Below, piece by piece: positions 17,974 through 26,327 of a stretch of 64,000 bases of DNA (position 1 is the first letter of the stretch; every line of letters begins with the position of its first letter). A program made the position numbers and the translations under genes. Source of the stretch: Bacillota bacterium (GTDB lineage: Bacteria; Bacillota; Clostridia; Tissierellales; Peptoniphilaceae); the NCBI GenBank assembly GCA_030532225.1, contig JAUNLQ010000004.1:1-64000 (forward strand). Direction: 5' to 3'. Below the pieces are notes generated by a model. It saw only the letters and a list, made by a program, of their open reading frames with translations, made no database searches and was not told where the DNA came from.

Positions 17974-18003
17974 AAGAAAAAGGCCTCAAAAATATTAAGG
18001 CCC
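17974..18003 (-). terminator. Terminator after the activase fusion gene
   Basis: On the minus strand GGCCT pairs with AGGCC around an AT-rich loop, followed by TTTTTCTTTT. It begins a few bases past the stop of the 1424-residue protein. Confidence 0.7.
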
Positions 18004-18009
18004 TTCTAC

Positions 18010-21000
18010 TTATAAGTTTGAAATTTTTAGCTTTTTATTTTCCACTAGCTTTTGAGAATATTCTCTGTCGGCTTGGACATTTTCTCTAGCCCTAGCCATC
18101 ATAAGCTTCAGTCTATTTTCTTGGTTGGTCATTGAAGCTGAAGCATCATAGTCAATGGCAACTATATTAGCATTGGCATAAGTTTCTCTAATGGATTTCA
18201 TAACTCCCTTGCCAGTAATATGGTTAGGCAAACAACCAAAAGGTTGAACACAAACAATGTTGTTGGCTCCATGGTGGATTAATTCTATCATCTCACCAGT
18301 TAAGAGCCAGCCCTCTCCATATTGGTTGCCTAGGGATACAAATTCTTGGGCAAAGTCCATTAGGTCTTCTATTTTGGCCAGTTGTCCAAAGCGAGTCCCT
18401 TCAAGGGCCTGCCTAATAGGCTTTCTAAATCCTTCAATATAGTTAATAATCATCTCTGCCCCTAAGGATCCAAAATATCCCTTAGACAGACTTTGGTACT
18501 TAATAGTTGCGTTTTTCATTGAATAGTAAATAAAGTCTATTAAGTCATTTACCACTACTTCTGCCCCTTCTGCTTCTAAAAGTTTTTGGACATTGTTGTT
18601 AGCTGATGGCAAATATTTTACTAGGATTTCTCCAACTATGCCTACCCTTGGCTTTAAGTCTCCTGTTAACTGAACTTTTTCATAGTCTTTTACACATTCT
18701 TTTACTAATCTTTGGTGGTCTTTCTTTTTGTAATTGTTGACTAGGTCTTTAAAGATTTCCATCCACTTTCTATCAAGCTTGTCAGTGCTGCCTTTTATTT
18801 TTTCATAAGGTCTAGTTCTATTTGATAGTCTCATTAGCAAGTCGCCATAAATTGTTCCTAGGGTCATTTGTCTAAAAATCTTTATAATAGACTTGTCTGC
18901 AAAAAGTCCTGGATGAAATTCTATAGACTGGAAGGACAGACCAATTACTGGCACATGGCCAAAGCCCGCTTCTTTTAAGGCCTTTCTTATAAAGCCAACA
19001 TAGTTAGATGCCCTACAGGCTCCACCAGTTTGGCTCATTAAAACTGCCAGCTTGTCTGTGTCATACTTGCCTGATTTTATGGCGTCAATAATCTGACCTA
19101 CTACAAACATTGATGGATAACATGCATCGTTGTTAACGTATTTTAGGCCTTGGTCTATAACCCTAGAATTTGTAGACTCTAATACTTCTAAATTTATGCC
19201 AGAATCTCTCATTCCTGCTTCTATAAGCTCAAAGTGAATAGGAGCCATTTGTGGCATTAATATTGTATAGCCAGCCTTGGCCATTTCTTTTGTAAAGATT
19301 AGAGGCTTTTCATTAAATTCTACTACAGGTTTTTCTTCCTTAAGCTTTCTTCTTTCTGTAGCTTCAATTAAGGACCTAAGTCTAATTTTTACTGCACCAA
19401 GGTTAGAAACTTCGTCTATTTTTATAACAGTATAGGTCTTGTTGTAGCCATGGAGAATTTCATTTACCTGGTCTGTAGTTATTGCATCTATTCCACAACC
19501 AAAGGAGTTAAGCTGAACAATTTCCAGGTTTTCTTCTTGGCCTACAATTTGGGCCGCCCTATAAAGTCTAGAATGATAGGTCCATTGGTCTAGGACCCTA
19601 AGTTTTCCTTGGACGTCTTCTCTTTTGGCTAGGGCATCTTCTGAAATAAGAGCCAGGCCCATAGAGTTTATTAGCTCTGGTATACCATGGTTGATTTCTG
19701 GGTCTACATGATAAGGCCTACCACAAAGAACTATGCCTTTAATGTTTTTTTCTTTTACATAGGCTAAGGCCCTTCTACCTTCTTCTAAGACGTCTTGACT
19801 GTATCTGTCTTGTTCTTCATAGGCTGCCCTTACTGCCTTTTTCACTTGGTCACTAGGAAGGTCTGGGAAAATTTCAACCATCCTCTTCTCAAGTTTCTTT
19901 CTATTGTCAAAGGAAATAAAGGGATTTAAAAACCTAATGTTTTTTTCTTCTAGGCTTTCTACATTGTTTTTTAAAACTTCTGAATAACCAGCTACAACTG
20001 GACAGTTTAAGGTGTTGTCTGCCTTGGAAAATTCTTTTTCTTCATAAAATACTGAAGGATAGAAAATAAAGTCTAGGCCCTTGTCTATTAAGTCTTCTAG
20101 GTGGCCATGGCTAATCTTGGCTGGATAGCAGGCAGTTTCACTGGTTATAGACTCTATACCTTTTTCATAAATTTCTCTACTTGACCTTGAAGATAGGACA
20201 ACAGAATATCCTAGGCTAGTAAAGAAGGTGTGCCAGAAGGGATAGTTTTCGTACATATTCAAGACCCTAAGCAGACCAACCCTACCTCTAGGGGCCTTTT
20301 CTGGGTCCAGGGAGTCATAATCAAAGACTCTCTTGTATTTATATTCATAAAGGTTTGGAAGGGTGTTTTCTTGGCTTCTACTTATTCCAGCTCCCCTTTC
20401 ACACCTGTTTCCTGTAATGTATCTTTGGCCATTGGAAAATTTATTAATTGTAAGTCTGCAATAATTTGTACACTGGCGACAAGTTGCGTTTTGGCTTGTA
20501 TAAGAAAATTCTTCCAAGTCTTCTTTAGATAGGATTGTGGATTTTTCTCCTGCCTTTTCCTTGGAAATCAAGGCCATACCAAAGGCTCCCATAAGACCAG
20601 CAATCCTAGGTCTAATAACTTCCTTGCCAGTTATAAGTTCAAAGGCCCTAAGAATAGCATCGCCGTAAAAAGTTCCCCCTTGGACTACAATATTTTGGCC
20701 TAGACTTTCAGGGTCACGAATCTTTATAACCTTTTGGATGGCGTTTTTTATTATAGAATAAGATAGGCCAGCTGCTATATCTCCAACTTCAGCCCCTTCT
20801 TTTTGAGCTTGTTTTACCATTGAGTTCATAAAGACAGTACACCTAGATCCTAGGTCAACGGGATTTTTTGCTAAAAGGGCTTTTTCTGTAAAGTCACTTA
20901 CTGACATGCCTATAGAGTTGGCAAAAGTTTCTAAGAATGATCCACAGCCAGAAGAACAAGCTTCATTTAAGAGGATTGAGGATATAACCTCGTCTTCTAT

Positions 21001-22284
21001 TTTCATGGCCTTCATATCTTGGCCGCCAATATCTACTATAAAGTCAACCTTTGGATTGTAGTACATGGCAGCCTTTAGGTGGGCTATAGTCTCAACTTCG
21101 CCATAGTCTATGTTTAGGGCTGTTTTTATAAATTCTTCTCCATAACCTGTTATACCTGAAGAAGCTATATAGGCTCCGTCTTCTAATTTGTCATAAATAG
21201 TTTTTACTTGGTCGGCTATAACTTCAAGGGGTTTGCCCTTGTTGTTGCCATAAAAAGAGTATCTAATATTATTATCTGAGTCTAAAAGCACTAGCTTTGA
21301 AGTTGTAGACCCTGCATCTATACCTAAATATAAGGGACCTACATAATCCTTCAAGTCTAGGTCTTTGACCTTGTGACTTTCATGTCTTTTCCTAAATTGG
21401 TCTAGGTCTTCTTGGCAAGCAAATAAGGGATCTAAAAATTCCTTGCTAGAAAGATCCTTGTCTTCATTGCTTTTTATTTTATTGTATAAGTCTTGGAAGG
21501 ATACATATTTGCCGTCTTTTGATAAAAGGGCTGCTCCATAGGCCACAAAAAGTTGAGGATTTTCTGGAACTATTATTTCATCTTCTTTTAAGTCTAAAGT
21601 TAGGGCAAATCTTTTTCTAAGTTCAGGTAAAAAATGAAGAGGGCCACCTAAAAAGGCAACCTTGCCACGAATTGGTCTACCACAGGCTAGGTTGGATATA
21701 GTTTGGTTTACTACTGATTGGAAGACTGAAACAGAAATATCTTCCTTGCTAGCTCCTTGGTTTATAAGGGCTTGAATGTCAGTTTTTGCAAAAACTCCAC
21801 ATCTTGAGGCGATTGGGTAGGTCTTTTGGAAATTTTCTGCATAAGAATTAAGACCACTTGCATCAGTTTCTAAAAGTGATGCCATTTGGTCTATAAAAGC
21901 TCCAGTTCCTCCTGCACATATGGAGTTCATTCTTTGTTCAATTGAACCTTTTAAATAAGTAATCTTTGAGTCTTCGCCCCCTAGCTCTATGGCCACATCT
22001 GTTTGGGGAATTTGGGTTTTAATAGCCTTTGTTGAAGCTACTACTTCTTGAACAAAGGGTAAGTCTAAAAGTTTATGAATTATTAGGCCACCTGACCCAG
22101 TAATGTTTATAGTAGTAAGGTCGTCTTTAAAAATGTTAAGACAGTCTTCTAAAATTTCCTCTACTGTTTTCCTAACATCTGAAAAGTGCCTTTTGTATTG
22201 TGAATATAAAATTTTTTCATTTTGGTCCATTACCACAATCTTACAAGTAGTTGAACCAATGTCCAATCCTGTATGAAGTTTCAT
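18010..22284 (-). CDS. Giant 2-hydroxyacyl-CoA dehydratase activase/dehydratase-like fusion
   Basis: A 1424-residue protein with four parts: two BadF/BadG/BcrA/BcrD ATPase domains (about 3-260 and 318-575), a DUF2229 domain (about 660-880) and a C-terminal HgdB/BcrC-like dehydratase domain (about 1000-1400). Each ATPase domain has the two Cys that in archerases bridge a 4Fe-4S cluster across a dimer: C123 (ICAGGTGAF) and C162 (SRCGVF) in the first, ACSSGCGSF and SRCTVF in the second. Being fused, the cluster may be held within one chain. Known activases inject an electron, driven by ATP, into 2-hydroxyacyl-CoA dehydratases or benzoyl-CoA reductases. Long fusions like this are common in Clostridia but their reaction is unknown. 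No CoA-transferase or dehydratase genes flank it. GGAGG precedes the ATG. Confidence 0.85.
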   Translation of the reverse strand: MKLHTGLDIGSTTCKIVVMDQNEKILYSQYKRHFSDVRKTVEEILEDCLNIFKDDLTTINITGSGGLIIHKLLDLPFVQEVVASTKAIKTQIPQTDVAIELGGEDSKITYLKGSIEQRMNSICAGGTGAFIDQMASLLETDASGLNSYAENFQKTYPIASRCGVFAKTDIQALINQGASKEDISVSVFQSVVNQTISNLACGRPIRGKVAFLGGPLHFLPELRKRFALTLDLKEDEIIVPENPQLFVAYGAALLSKDGKYVSFQDLYNKIKSNEDKDLSSKEFLDPLFACQEDLDQFRKRHESHKVKDLDLKDYVGPLYLGIDAGSTTSKLVLLDSDNNIRYSFYGNNKGKPLEVIADQVKTIYDKLEDGAYIASSGITGYGEEFIKTALNIDYGEVETIAHLKAAMYYNPKVDFIVDIGGQDMKAMKIEDEVISSILLNEACSSGCGSFLETFANSIGMSVSDFTEKALLAKNPVDLGSRCTVFMNSMVKQAQKEGAEVGDIAAGLSYSIIKNAIQKVIKIRDPESLGQNIVVQGGTFYGDAILRAFELITGKEVIRPRIAGLMGAFGMALISKEKAGEKSTILSKEDLEEFSYTSQNATCRQCTNYCRLTINKFSNGQRYITGNRCERGAGISRSQENTLPNLYEYKYKRVFDYDSLDPEKAPRGRVGLLRVLNMYENYPFWHTFFTSLGYSVVLSSRSSREIYEKGIESITSETACYPAKISHGHLEDLIDKGLDFIFYPSVFYEEKEFSKADNTLNCPVVAGYSEVLKNNVESLEEKNIRFLNPFISFDNRKKLEKRMVEIFPDLPSDQVKKAVRAAYEEQDRYSQDVLEEGRRALAYVKEKNIKGIVLCGRPYHVDPEINHGIPELINSMGLALISEDALAKREDVQGKLRVLDQWTYHSRLYRAAQIVGQEENLEIVQLNSFGCGIDAITTDQVNEILHGYNKTYTVIKIDEVSNLGAVKIRLRSLIEATERRKLKEEKPVVEFNEKPLIFTKEMAKAGYTILMPQMAPIHFELIEAGMRDSGINLEVLESTNSRVIDQGLKYVNNDACYPSMFVVGQIIDAIKSGKYDTDKLAVLMSQTGGACRASNYVGFIRKALKEAGFGHVPVIGLSFQSIEFHPGLFADKSIIKIFRQMTLGTIYGDLLMRLSNRTRPYEKIKGSTDKLDRKWMEIFKDLVNNYKKKDHQRLVKECVKDYEKVQLTGDLKPRVGIVGEILVKYLPSANNNVQKLLEAEGAEVVVNDLIDFIYYSMKNATIKYQSLSKGYFGSLGAEMIINYIEGFRKPIRQALEGTRFGQLAKIEDLMDFAQEFVSLGNQYGEGWLLTGEMIELIHHGANNIVCVQPFGCLPNHITGKGVMKSIRETYANANIVAIDYDASASMTNQENRLKLMMARARENVQADREYSQKLVENKKLKISNL

Positions 22285-22433
22285 TTTTCCTCCACTTGCA
22301 TTAAATTAAAACTGTTCTAATTTTATATGAATAACAATTAATGTTAATTATACCATATAGGATTGAAGATTTTCCTAATTTAATTTATAACTAGATGATT
22401 TTACAAAACTTTCATAATCCTAAAATATTTTCA

Positions 22434-22468
22434 CAAAAAAAGGACCTATTAAAGTCTAATAAGTCCTT
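22434..22468 (-). terminator. Terminator after the flavodiiron protein gene
   Basis: On the minus strand an 11-bp stem (AGGACTTATTA with TAATAGGTCCT, one G-U pair) is followed by seven T, 25 bases past the stop. Confidence 0.85.
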
Positions 22469-22492
22469 ACTTCATATCTTAAATTTTTAAGC

Positions 22493-23737
22493 CTAGAAGC
22501 TTACATAGTCCTTGTCTCTTTTTGCTATAAGCATGTCAGCCATTTCATTTCCTAGGGCTGCACATTTTTCAAAATCTTCCATACTTGGAGTTCCTTTGGC
22601 TTCTACTGTATTTTCTACCTTGTCGTAACAAGAGTTTTCAGCAAAGGCTTGAAGTTTTCTTAAGGCTCCTCCGCCCCAGCTATAAGATCCGAAGACTCCT
22701 ATTGTGTGGTTCTTCATTTTTTGGTTGCCTAGAGTTGTAACTAAGGTATCCATTGGTGGGAAAAGGGCGTTGTTGTAGGTACATGAACCTAGAACTAGAC
22801 CTTCATATCTCCAAATATCAGCTAGCAAGTAAGAAAGATGGGTCTTGGAAACGTCATAGATCTTAACATTCTTTATGCCCCTTACTGCCAAGGCTCTGGC
22901 TATAGTCTCAGCCATTTTTTCTGTATTTCCATACATTGAGCCATAAACAATTACTACCCCTTCTTCTGTTCCTTGGTCAGCTAAGGTTTGGTATAGCTTT
23001 ACAATTCTACCAGGATTTGTTCTCCATACTGGTCCATGAACTGGACAAATCATTTTTATATCTAGGGGAGCAAGTTTGTTAAGGGCGTTTTTAACTTGAG
23101 AAGAAAACTTTCCAATAATATTAGTATAGTATCTAATAGTGTCGTCTAGGTAAAATTCCCAGTTAATTTCGTCATCAAAAATCGCTCCAGAAAGAGATCC
23201 AAAGGCACCGAAAGCATCTTGAGAAAATAGCCTGCCTGTAGATTCTTCAAAGGAAACCATAGATTCTGGCCAGTGAACCATTGGAGTTAAATAGAAGGTA
23301 AGTTCAGTATCTCCTAGACTTAGCTTTTCTCCATCTGCAACTTCAACAAAGTTCTTGTCATAAGAAAATCCATTATAGCCATCTAGTTGATAATAGTTTT
23401 CTAAAAATTCCTTGGTCTTTTTGTTACCAACTATCTTTATATCAGGATACATATCAAGAACAGTTGTAATTGATCCAGAATGGTCTGGTTCCATATGGTG
23501 GATAATTAAATAATCAATTGGTCTACCATTTAAGGCTGCTTCAAGTTTTTCCACAAAAACTCCAGACTTATTTATTTTTACTGTATCTAATAAGGCTGTT
23601 TTTTCTCCAGTATAAAGATAAGAGTTGTAAGAAACTCCATTTTCCAGCGGCCACATATTTTCAAATAGTCTAGTTTCTCTGTCATTTACACCTATATAAT
23701 GCCAGTTTTTGTCAATTTCTACTGATAAATATTCCAT
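22493..23737 (-). CDS. fprA: Flavodiiron protein (FprA-type oxygen/NO reductase)
   Basis: A 414-residue soluble enzyme that reduces oxygen to water or nitric oxide to nitrous oxide, protecting anaerobes. The N-terminal lactamase-like domain has the diiron ligands H81, E83, D85 and H86 in HHMEPDHSG, with further His and Asp in MVHW and SQDAFG; the C-terminal flavodoxin domain starts near residue 260 with the FMN loop YGSMYGNTEKM. The length fits the two-domain class without a fused rubredoxin, so a separate rubredoxin or NADH reductase must feed electrons; none is seen here. The gene is a single unit with its own terminator and a GGAGGA ribosome site. Confidence 0.93.
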   Translation of the reverse strand: MEYLSVEIDKNWHYIGVNDRETRLFENMWPLENGVSYNSYLYTGEKTALLDTVKINKSGVFVEKLEAALNGRPIDYLIIHHMEPDHSGSITTVLDMYPDIKIVGNKKTKEFLENYYQLDGYNGFSYDKNFVEVADGEKLSLGDTELTFYLTPMVHWPESMVSFEESTGRLFSQDAFGAFGSLSGAIFDDEINWEFYLDDTIRYYTNIIGKFSSQVKNALNKLAPLDIKMICPVHGPVWRTNPGRIVKLYQTLADQGTEEGVVIVYGSMYGNTEKMAETIARALAVRGIKNVKIYDVSKTHLSYLLADIWRYEGLVLGSCTYNNALFPPMDTLVTTLGNQKMKNHTIGVFGSYSWGGGALRKLQAFAENSCYDKVENTVEAKGTPSMEDFEKCAALGNEMADMLIAKRDKDYVSF

Positions 23738-23839
23738 ATTCTTCCTCCTAATATTTTTAAAATCCTAAGCTTACTTATATTTTACTCCAAGATAAAAAAT
23801 AAGCAAATAAAATATAATTATTTTAATATTAAAGTCTTT

Positions 23840-24727
23840 CTATTCATTGTAATGGTCTAAGAAGCTTTTTTTCTCTCCTGAGTCCTTCCAGCCTAAAATC
23901 GCACCTAAATCTACATTTTCTGCTGACATAAAGATAGACTGTCTAACATTGTAAAAGGAAGCTTCTAGGCTTTTTATTAGTTCTTTTATTTCTGCTCTTT
24001 TGCCATCTTCTTTTTCTGCTATTCTACAAGAACAATTTAAGGCTTGGATGCCAGCATTTTCTATAAATCTAATAATGGATTTTTCTTCTATTAGATACAT
24101 AGGTCTAATTAGTTCCATGTTTTCAAAGTTTTGGGCCTTTAGTTTAGGCATCATAGTCTTGTAATTTGCTGAACAAAGAACATTTAATAAAATAGTTTCA
24201 ATTACATCGTCATAGTGGTGACCAAGGGCCAGCTTATTACAGCCAAGTTCTTGGGCCTTGGCATAGAGATTTCCCCTTCTCATTCTAGCACACATATAAC
24301 AAGGCTTGTCAGAGTCTAAAAAGTCTGCAACTTCAAATACATCTGACTTATAAATCTTGGCTGGTATATTCAAATAAGCTAAAATATCCTCAAGATGGGC
24401 CCTAACTGAGTCATTGTAGCCAGGGTCCATGGCTATAAACTCTAAATCAAAATCAAAGATAGAGTGTTTGTGTAGTTCTTGAAAAAGCTTGGCTAAAAGC
24501 AGGGAATCCTTGCCACCAGAAATTGCCACTGCTACTTTATCTCCTTCTTCAATTAGCTTATACTCTTTTATTGCCTTTATAAATTTTATCCATATATGTT
24601 TTCTATAAGATTTTACTATGGATCTTTCTATTATTTCTAAGGGCTTTCTTTTTTTGCTTTGGTCTAAAACAAAGTTAGAATCTGACAAAGATCCCTTTTT
24701 TACTCCATCAACTATTACTTCTTCCAT
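23840..24727 (-). CDS. TtcA/TilS-like PP-loop ATPase (tRNA thiolation family)
   Basis: A 295-residue ATP pyrophosphatase with the PP-loop SGGKDS at 70-75. Two Cys pairs, C143/C146 (CYMC) and C232/C234 (NCSC), are placed as in TtcA-type proteins that carry an Fe-S cluster; GHHYDDVIETILLN is the family's second block. TtcA adds sulphur to cytidine 32 of tRNA in Proteobacteria; Gram-positive relatives of this length are common but their target is less certain. The N-terminal 35 residues are an extension without homology that I can name. The start ATG has GGAGG three bases upstream and overlaps the end of the lysozyme gene by 20 bases, so the genes are coupled. Confidence 0.8.
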   Translation of the reverse strand: MEEVIVDGVKKGSLSDSNFVLDQSKKRKPLEIIERSIVKSYRKHIWIKFIKAIKEYKLIEEGDKVAVAISGGKDSLLLAKLFQELHKHSIFDFDLEFIAMDPGYNDSVRAHLEDILAYLNIPAKIYKSDVFEVADFLDSDKPCYMCARMRRGNLYAKAQELGCNKLALGHHYDDVIETILLNVLCSANYKTMMPKLKAQNFENMELIRPMYLIEEKSIIRFIENAGIQALNCSCRIAEKEDGKRAEIKELIKSLEASFYNVRQSIFMSAENVDLGAILGWKDSGEKKSFLDHYNE

Positions 24728-25496
24728 AATCCTCCAAATCCTTCATGTCTCCATGAAAATAATTCAAATCTATATACTGGCTGGCTCCTGGTCCTCCATA
24801 ACCATCTAGCCTGCCCTTGTCATCATATTGCCAAAAGACCCAGCTTCTATTTTTAGGAAGCCTTGGAAAGTCGCTGGAAATAGACCTGTACCAAATATCC
24901 ACGTCCTCATAACCTTCATACAAATATTTTTCATAAACATATTTGTTACAATAAATTATAACCTTTTTCCCATAGGCTTGATAAAGTCTGTCTACTAGCC
25001 TTCTAAGGTCTGGATCAACTTGGTCCTTAGAAAGAGGGTCATTTATATATGATCCATAAAATTCCAAGTCAATTACAGGTCCAAGGTCTCCCTCCCTTAA
25101 GTCTACATGAGAAATGAAATTGTCAGCCTGGTCATCTCCACTGACAGAAAAAGTATAAAAGTGATAGGCAGATATTTTCATCTTAGTCTCTCTAGCCTTG
25201 GCCCAATTTGTAGAAAAATTTTCGTCTTGGTGGTTTTTTCCTTCTGTAGCCTTTATAAAGGCAAAGCGAATAGACTGGTCATAAAGCTTATTAAAGTCCA
25301 CTTCTCCTTGGTAGCGAGAAACATCTACCCCTCTAACAAAGGTTAGCTTTTCTACTTGGTCTTCTAGCTTTCCTCTCTTAAAAAGAAAAGAAAAAATGAC
25401 CACAAAAATACTAAGGAGAAAAAGTCCAAAAACCAATCTCCTAATTTTAAAAGTTCTCTTTTTATTTCTTCTCTTCGGTCTCTTTTTAGTAGCCAT
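24708..25496 (-). CDS. GH25 lysozyme with N-terminal membrane anchor
   Basis: A 262-residue muramidase of glycoside hydrolase family 25, which cuts the MurNAc-GlcNAc bond of peptidoglycan. The N-terminus is very basic (KKRPKRRNKKR) and is followed by one hydrophobic helix (20-39), so the enzyme is probably tethered outside the cell rather than freely secreted. The GH25 domain starts at GVDVSRYQG with D58; the catalytic Asp/Glu pair lies in VIDLEF (D143, E145); the fold ends in WQYDD and IDLNYF. It overlaps the HAD gene upstream by 11 bases and the PP-loop gene downstream by 20, making a tight three-gene unit. A cell-wall remodelling role is likely; no phage genes are nearby. Confidence 0.9.
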   Translation of the reverse strand: MATKKRPKRRNKKRTFKIRRLVFGLFLLSIFVVIFSFLFKRGKLEDQVEKLTFVRGVDVSRYQGEVDFNKLYDQSIRFAFIKATEGKNHQDENFSTNWAKARETKMKISAYHFYTFSVSGDDQADNFISHVDLREGDLGPVIDLEFYGSYINDPLSKDQVDPDLRRLVDRLYQAYGKKVIIYCNKYVYEKYLYEGYEDVDIWYRSISSDFPRLPKNRSWVFWQYDDKGRLDGYGGPGASQYIDLNYFHGDMKDLEDYGRSNS

Positions 25497-26142
25497 AGCT
25501 TATAAAATAGTCTTCTAGCTGGCCAACTCTTTCCACACTTTTTTCTGTAAGAGCCTTTATCTGGTCTATGTGGTCCTTGGAGGCCTGGGCCAGAACTCCT
25601 AAGGCTGTCATACCAAGTTTTGTTGCTGTTTTTATAGAATAAAGGGCATCTTCTATTACAACACAGTCTTTTATATCTACCTTAAAGTGGTCTGCTATAT
25701 ATTGAAAATACCTAGGATCATCTTTGTGAAAATCCATTTCGTCAGATACACATTCAAGGTCAAAGCAAGAATTTAGTGAAAATCTGTCTAAGACAATATC
25801 TACTAAATCTCTTTGGGTTGCAGTGGCCAAGACTATTTTGTCTCCTTTGTTTTTTATCCTTTGAAAGATGGAAAGAATTTTATCATCCATTTCAAAGGTA
25901 TTTTTGTAATTATAGGCCATAAGATCTCTTAAGTCTTTGGTAATTTCTTCTAGGCTTTGAGGAAGAGCATATTTTTTTTTAATATATTTTATCCCATCTT
26001 CCAAGGTCATATGCAATAATTCGCCAGACAAATTTTGTCCAGGGTCTATTTTCTGACTTCTTAAATAATTGGCCATCAAATTATTCCAATAATCCATAGA
26101 ATAAATAAAGGTTCCATCCATATCAAAAATAAAAACTTTCAT
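25486..26142 (-). CDS. HAD-family phosphatase (beta-phosphoglucomutase-like)
   Basis: A 218-residue haloacid dehalogenase superfamily hydrolase. The nucleophile motif DMDGTFIYS (residues 7-15) starts the core; a helical cap follows (about 18-85), then the Thr/Ser motif VLATATQRD and the acid pair IEDALYSIKTA. The phosphatase substrate cannot be told from sequence; sugar phosphates or phosphoglycolate are usual for this subgroup. It is the first gene of the HAD-lysozyme-PP-loop unit, with GGAGGAAAG before the ATG. Confidence 0.85.
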   Translation of the reverse strand: MKVFIFDMDGTFIYSMDYWNNLMANYLRSQKIDPGQNLSGELLHMTLEDGIKYIKKKYALPQSLEEITKDLRDLMAYNYKNTFEMDDKILSIFQRIKNKGDKIVLATATQRDLVDIVLDRFSLNSCFDLECVSDEMDFHKDDPRYFQYIADHFKVDIKDCVVIEDALYSIKTATKLGMTALGVLAQASKDHIDQIKALTEKSVERVGQLEDYFISYGY

Positions 26143-26289
26143 CTTTCCTCCAAATCCGTTTTCTACTTATAGTTTATAGGAGCAATTTTTCCTTGTCAAA
26201 CTAAATATACTAGGTCCCTATAAATTTTAAAAGTCTAAAAAAACTTTTTACAAAAACTTAATACAAAGAAATTTCCAAATCTTTTCAAT

Positions 26290-26319
26290 AAAAAAGTAGC
26301 CTAGTTTCTAGACTACTTT
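26290..26319 (-). terminator. Terminator after pyk
   Basis: On the minus strand AAGTAGTCTAG pairs with CTAGGCTACTT (one mismatch) around AAA, followed by six T, eight bases past the pyk stop. It ends the dnaE-pfkA-pyk transcript. Confidence 0.88.
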
Positions 26320-26327
26320 CCTTTGGC

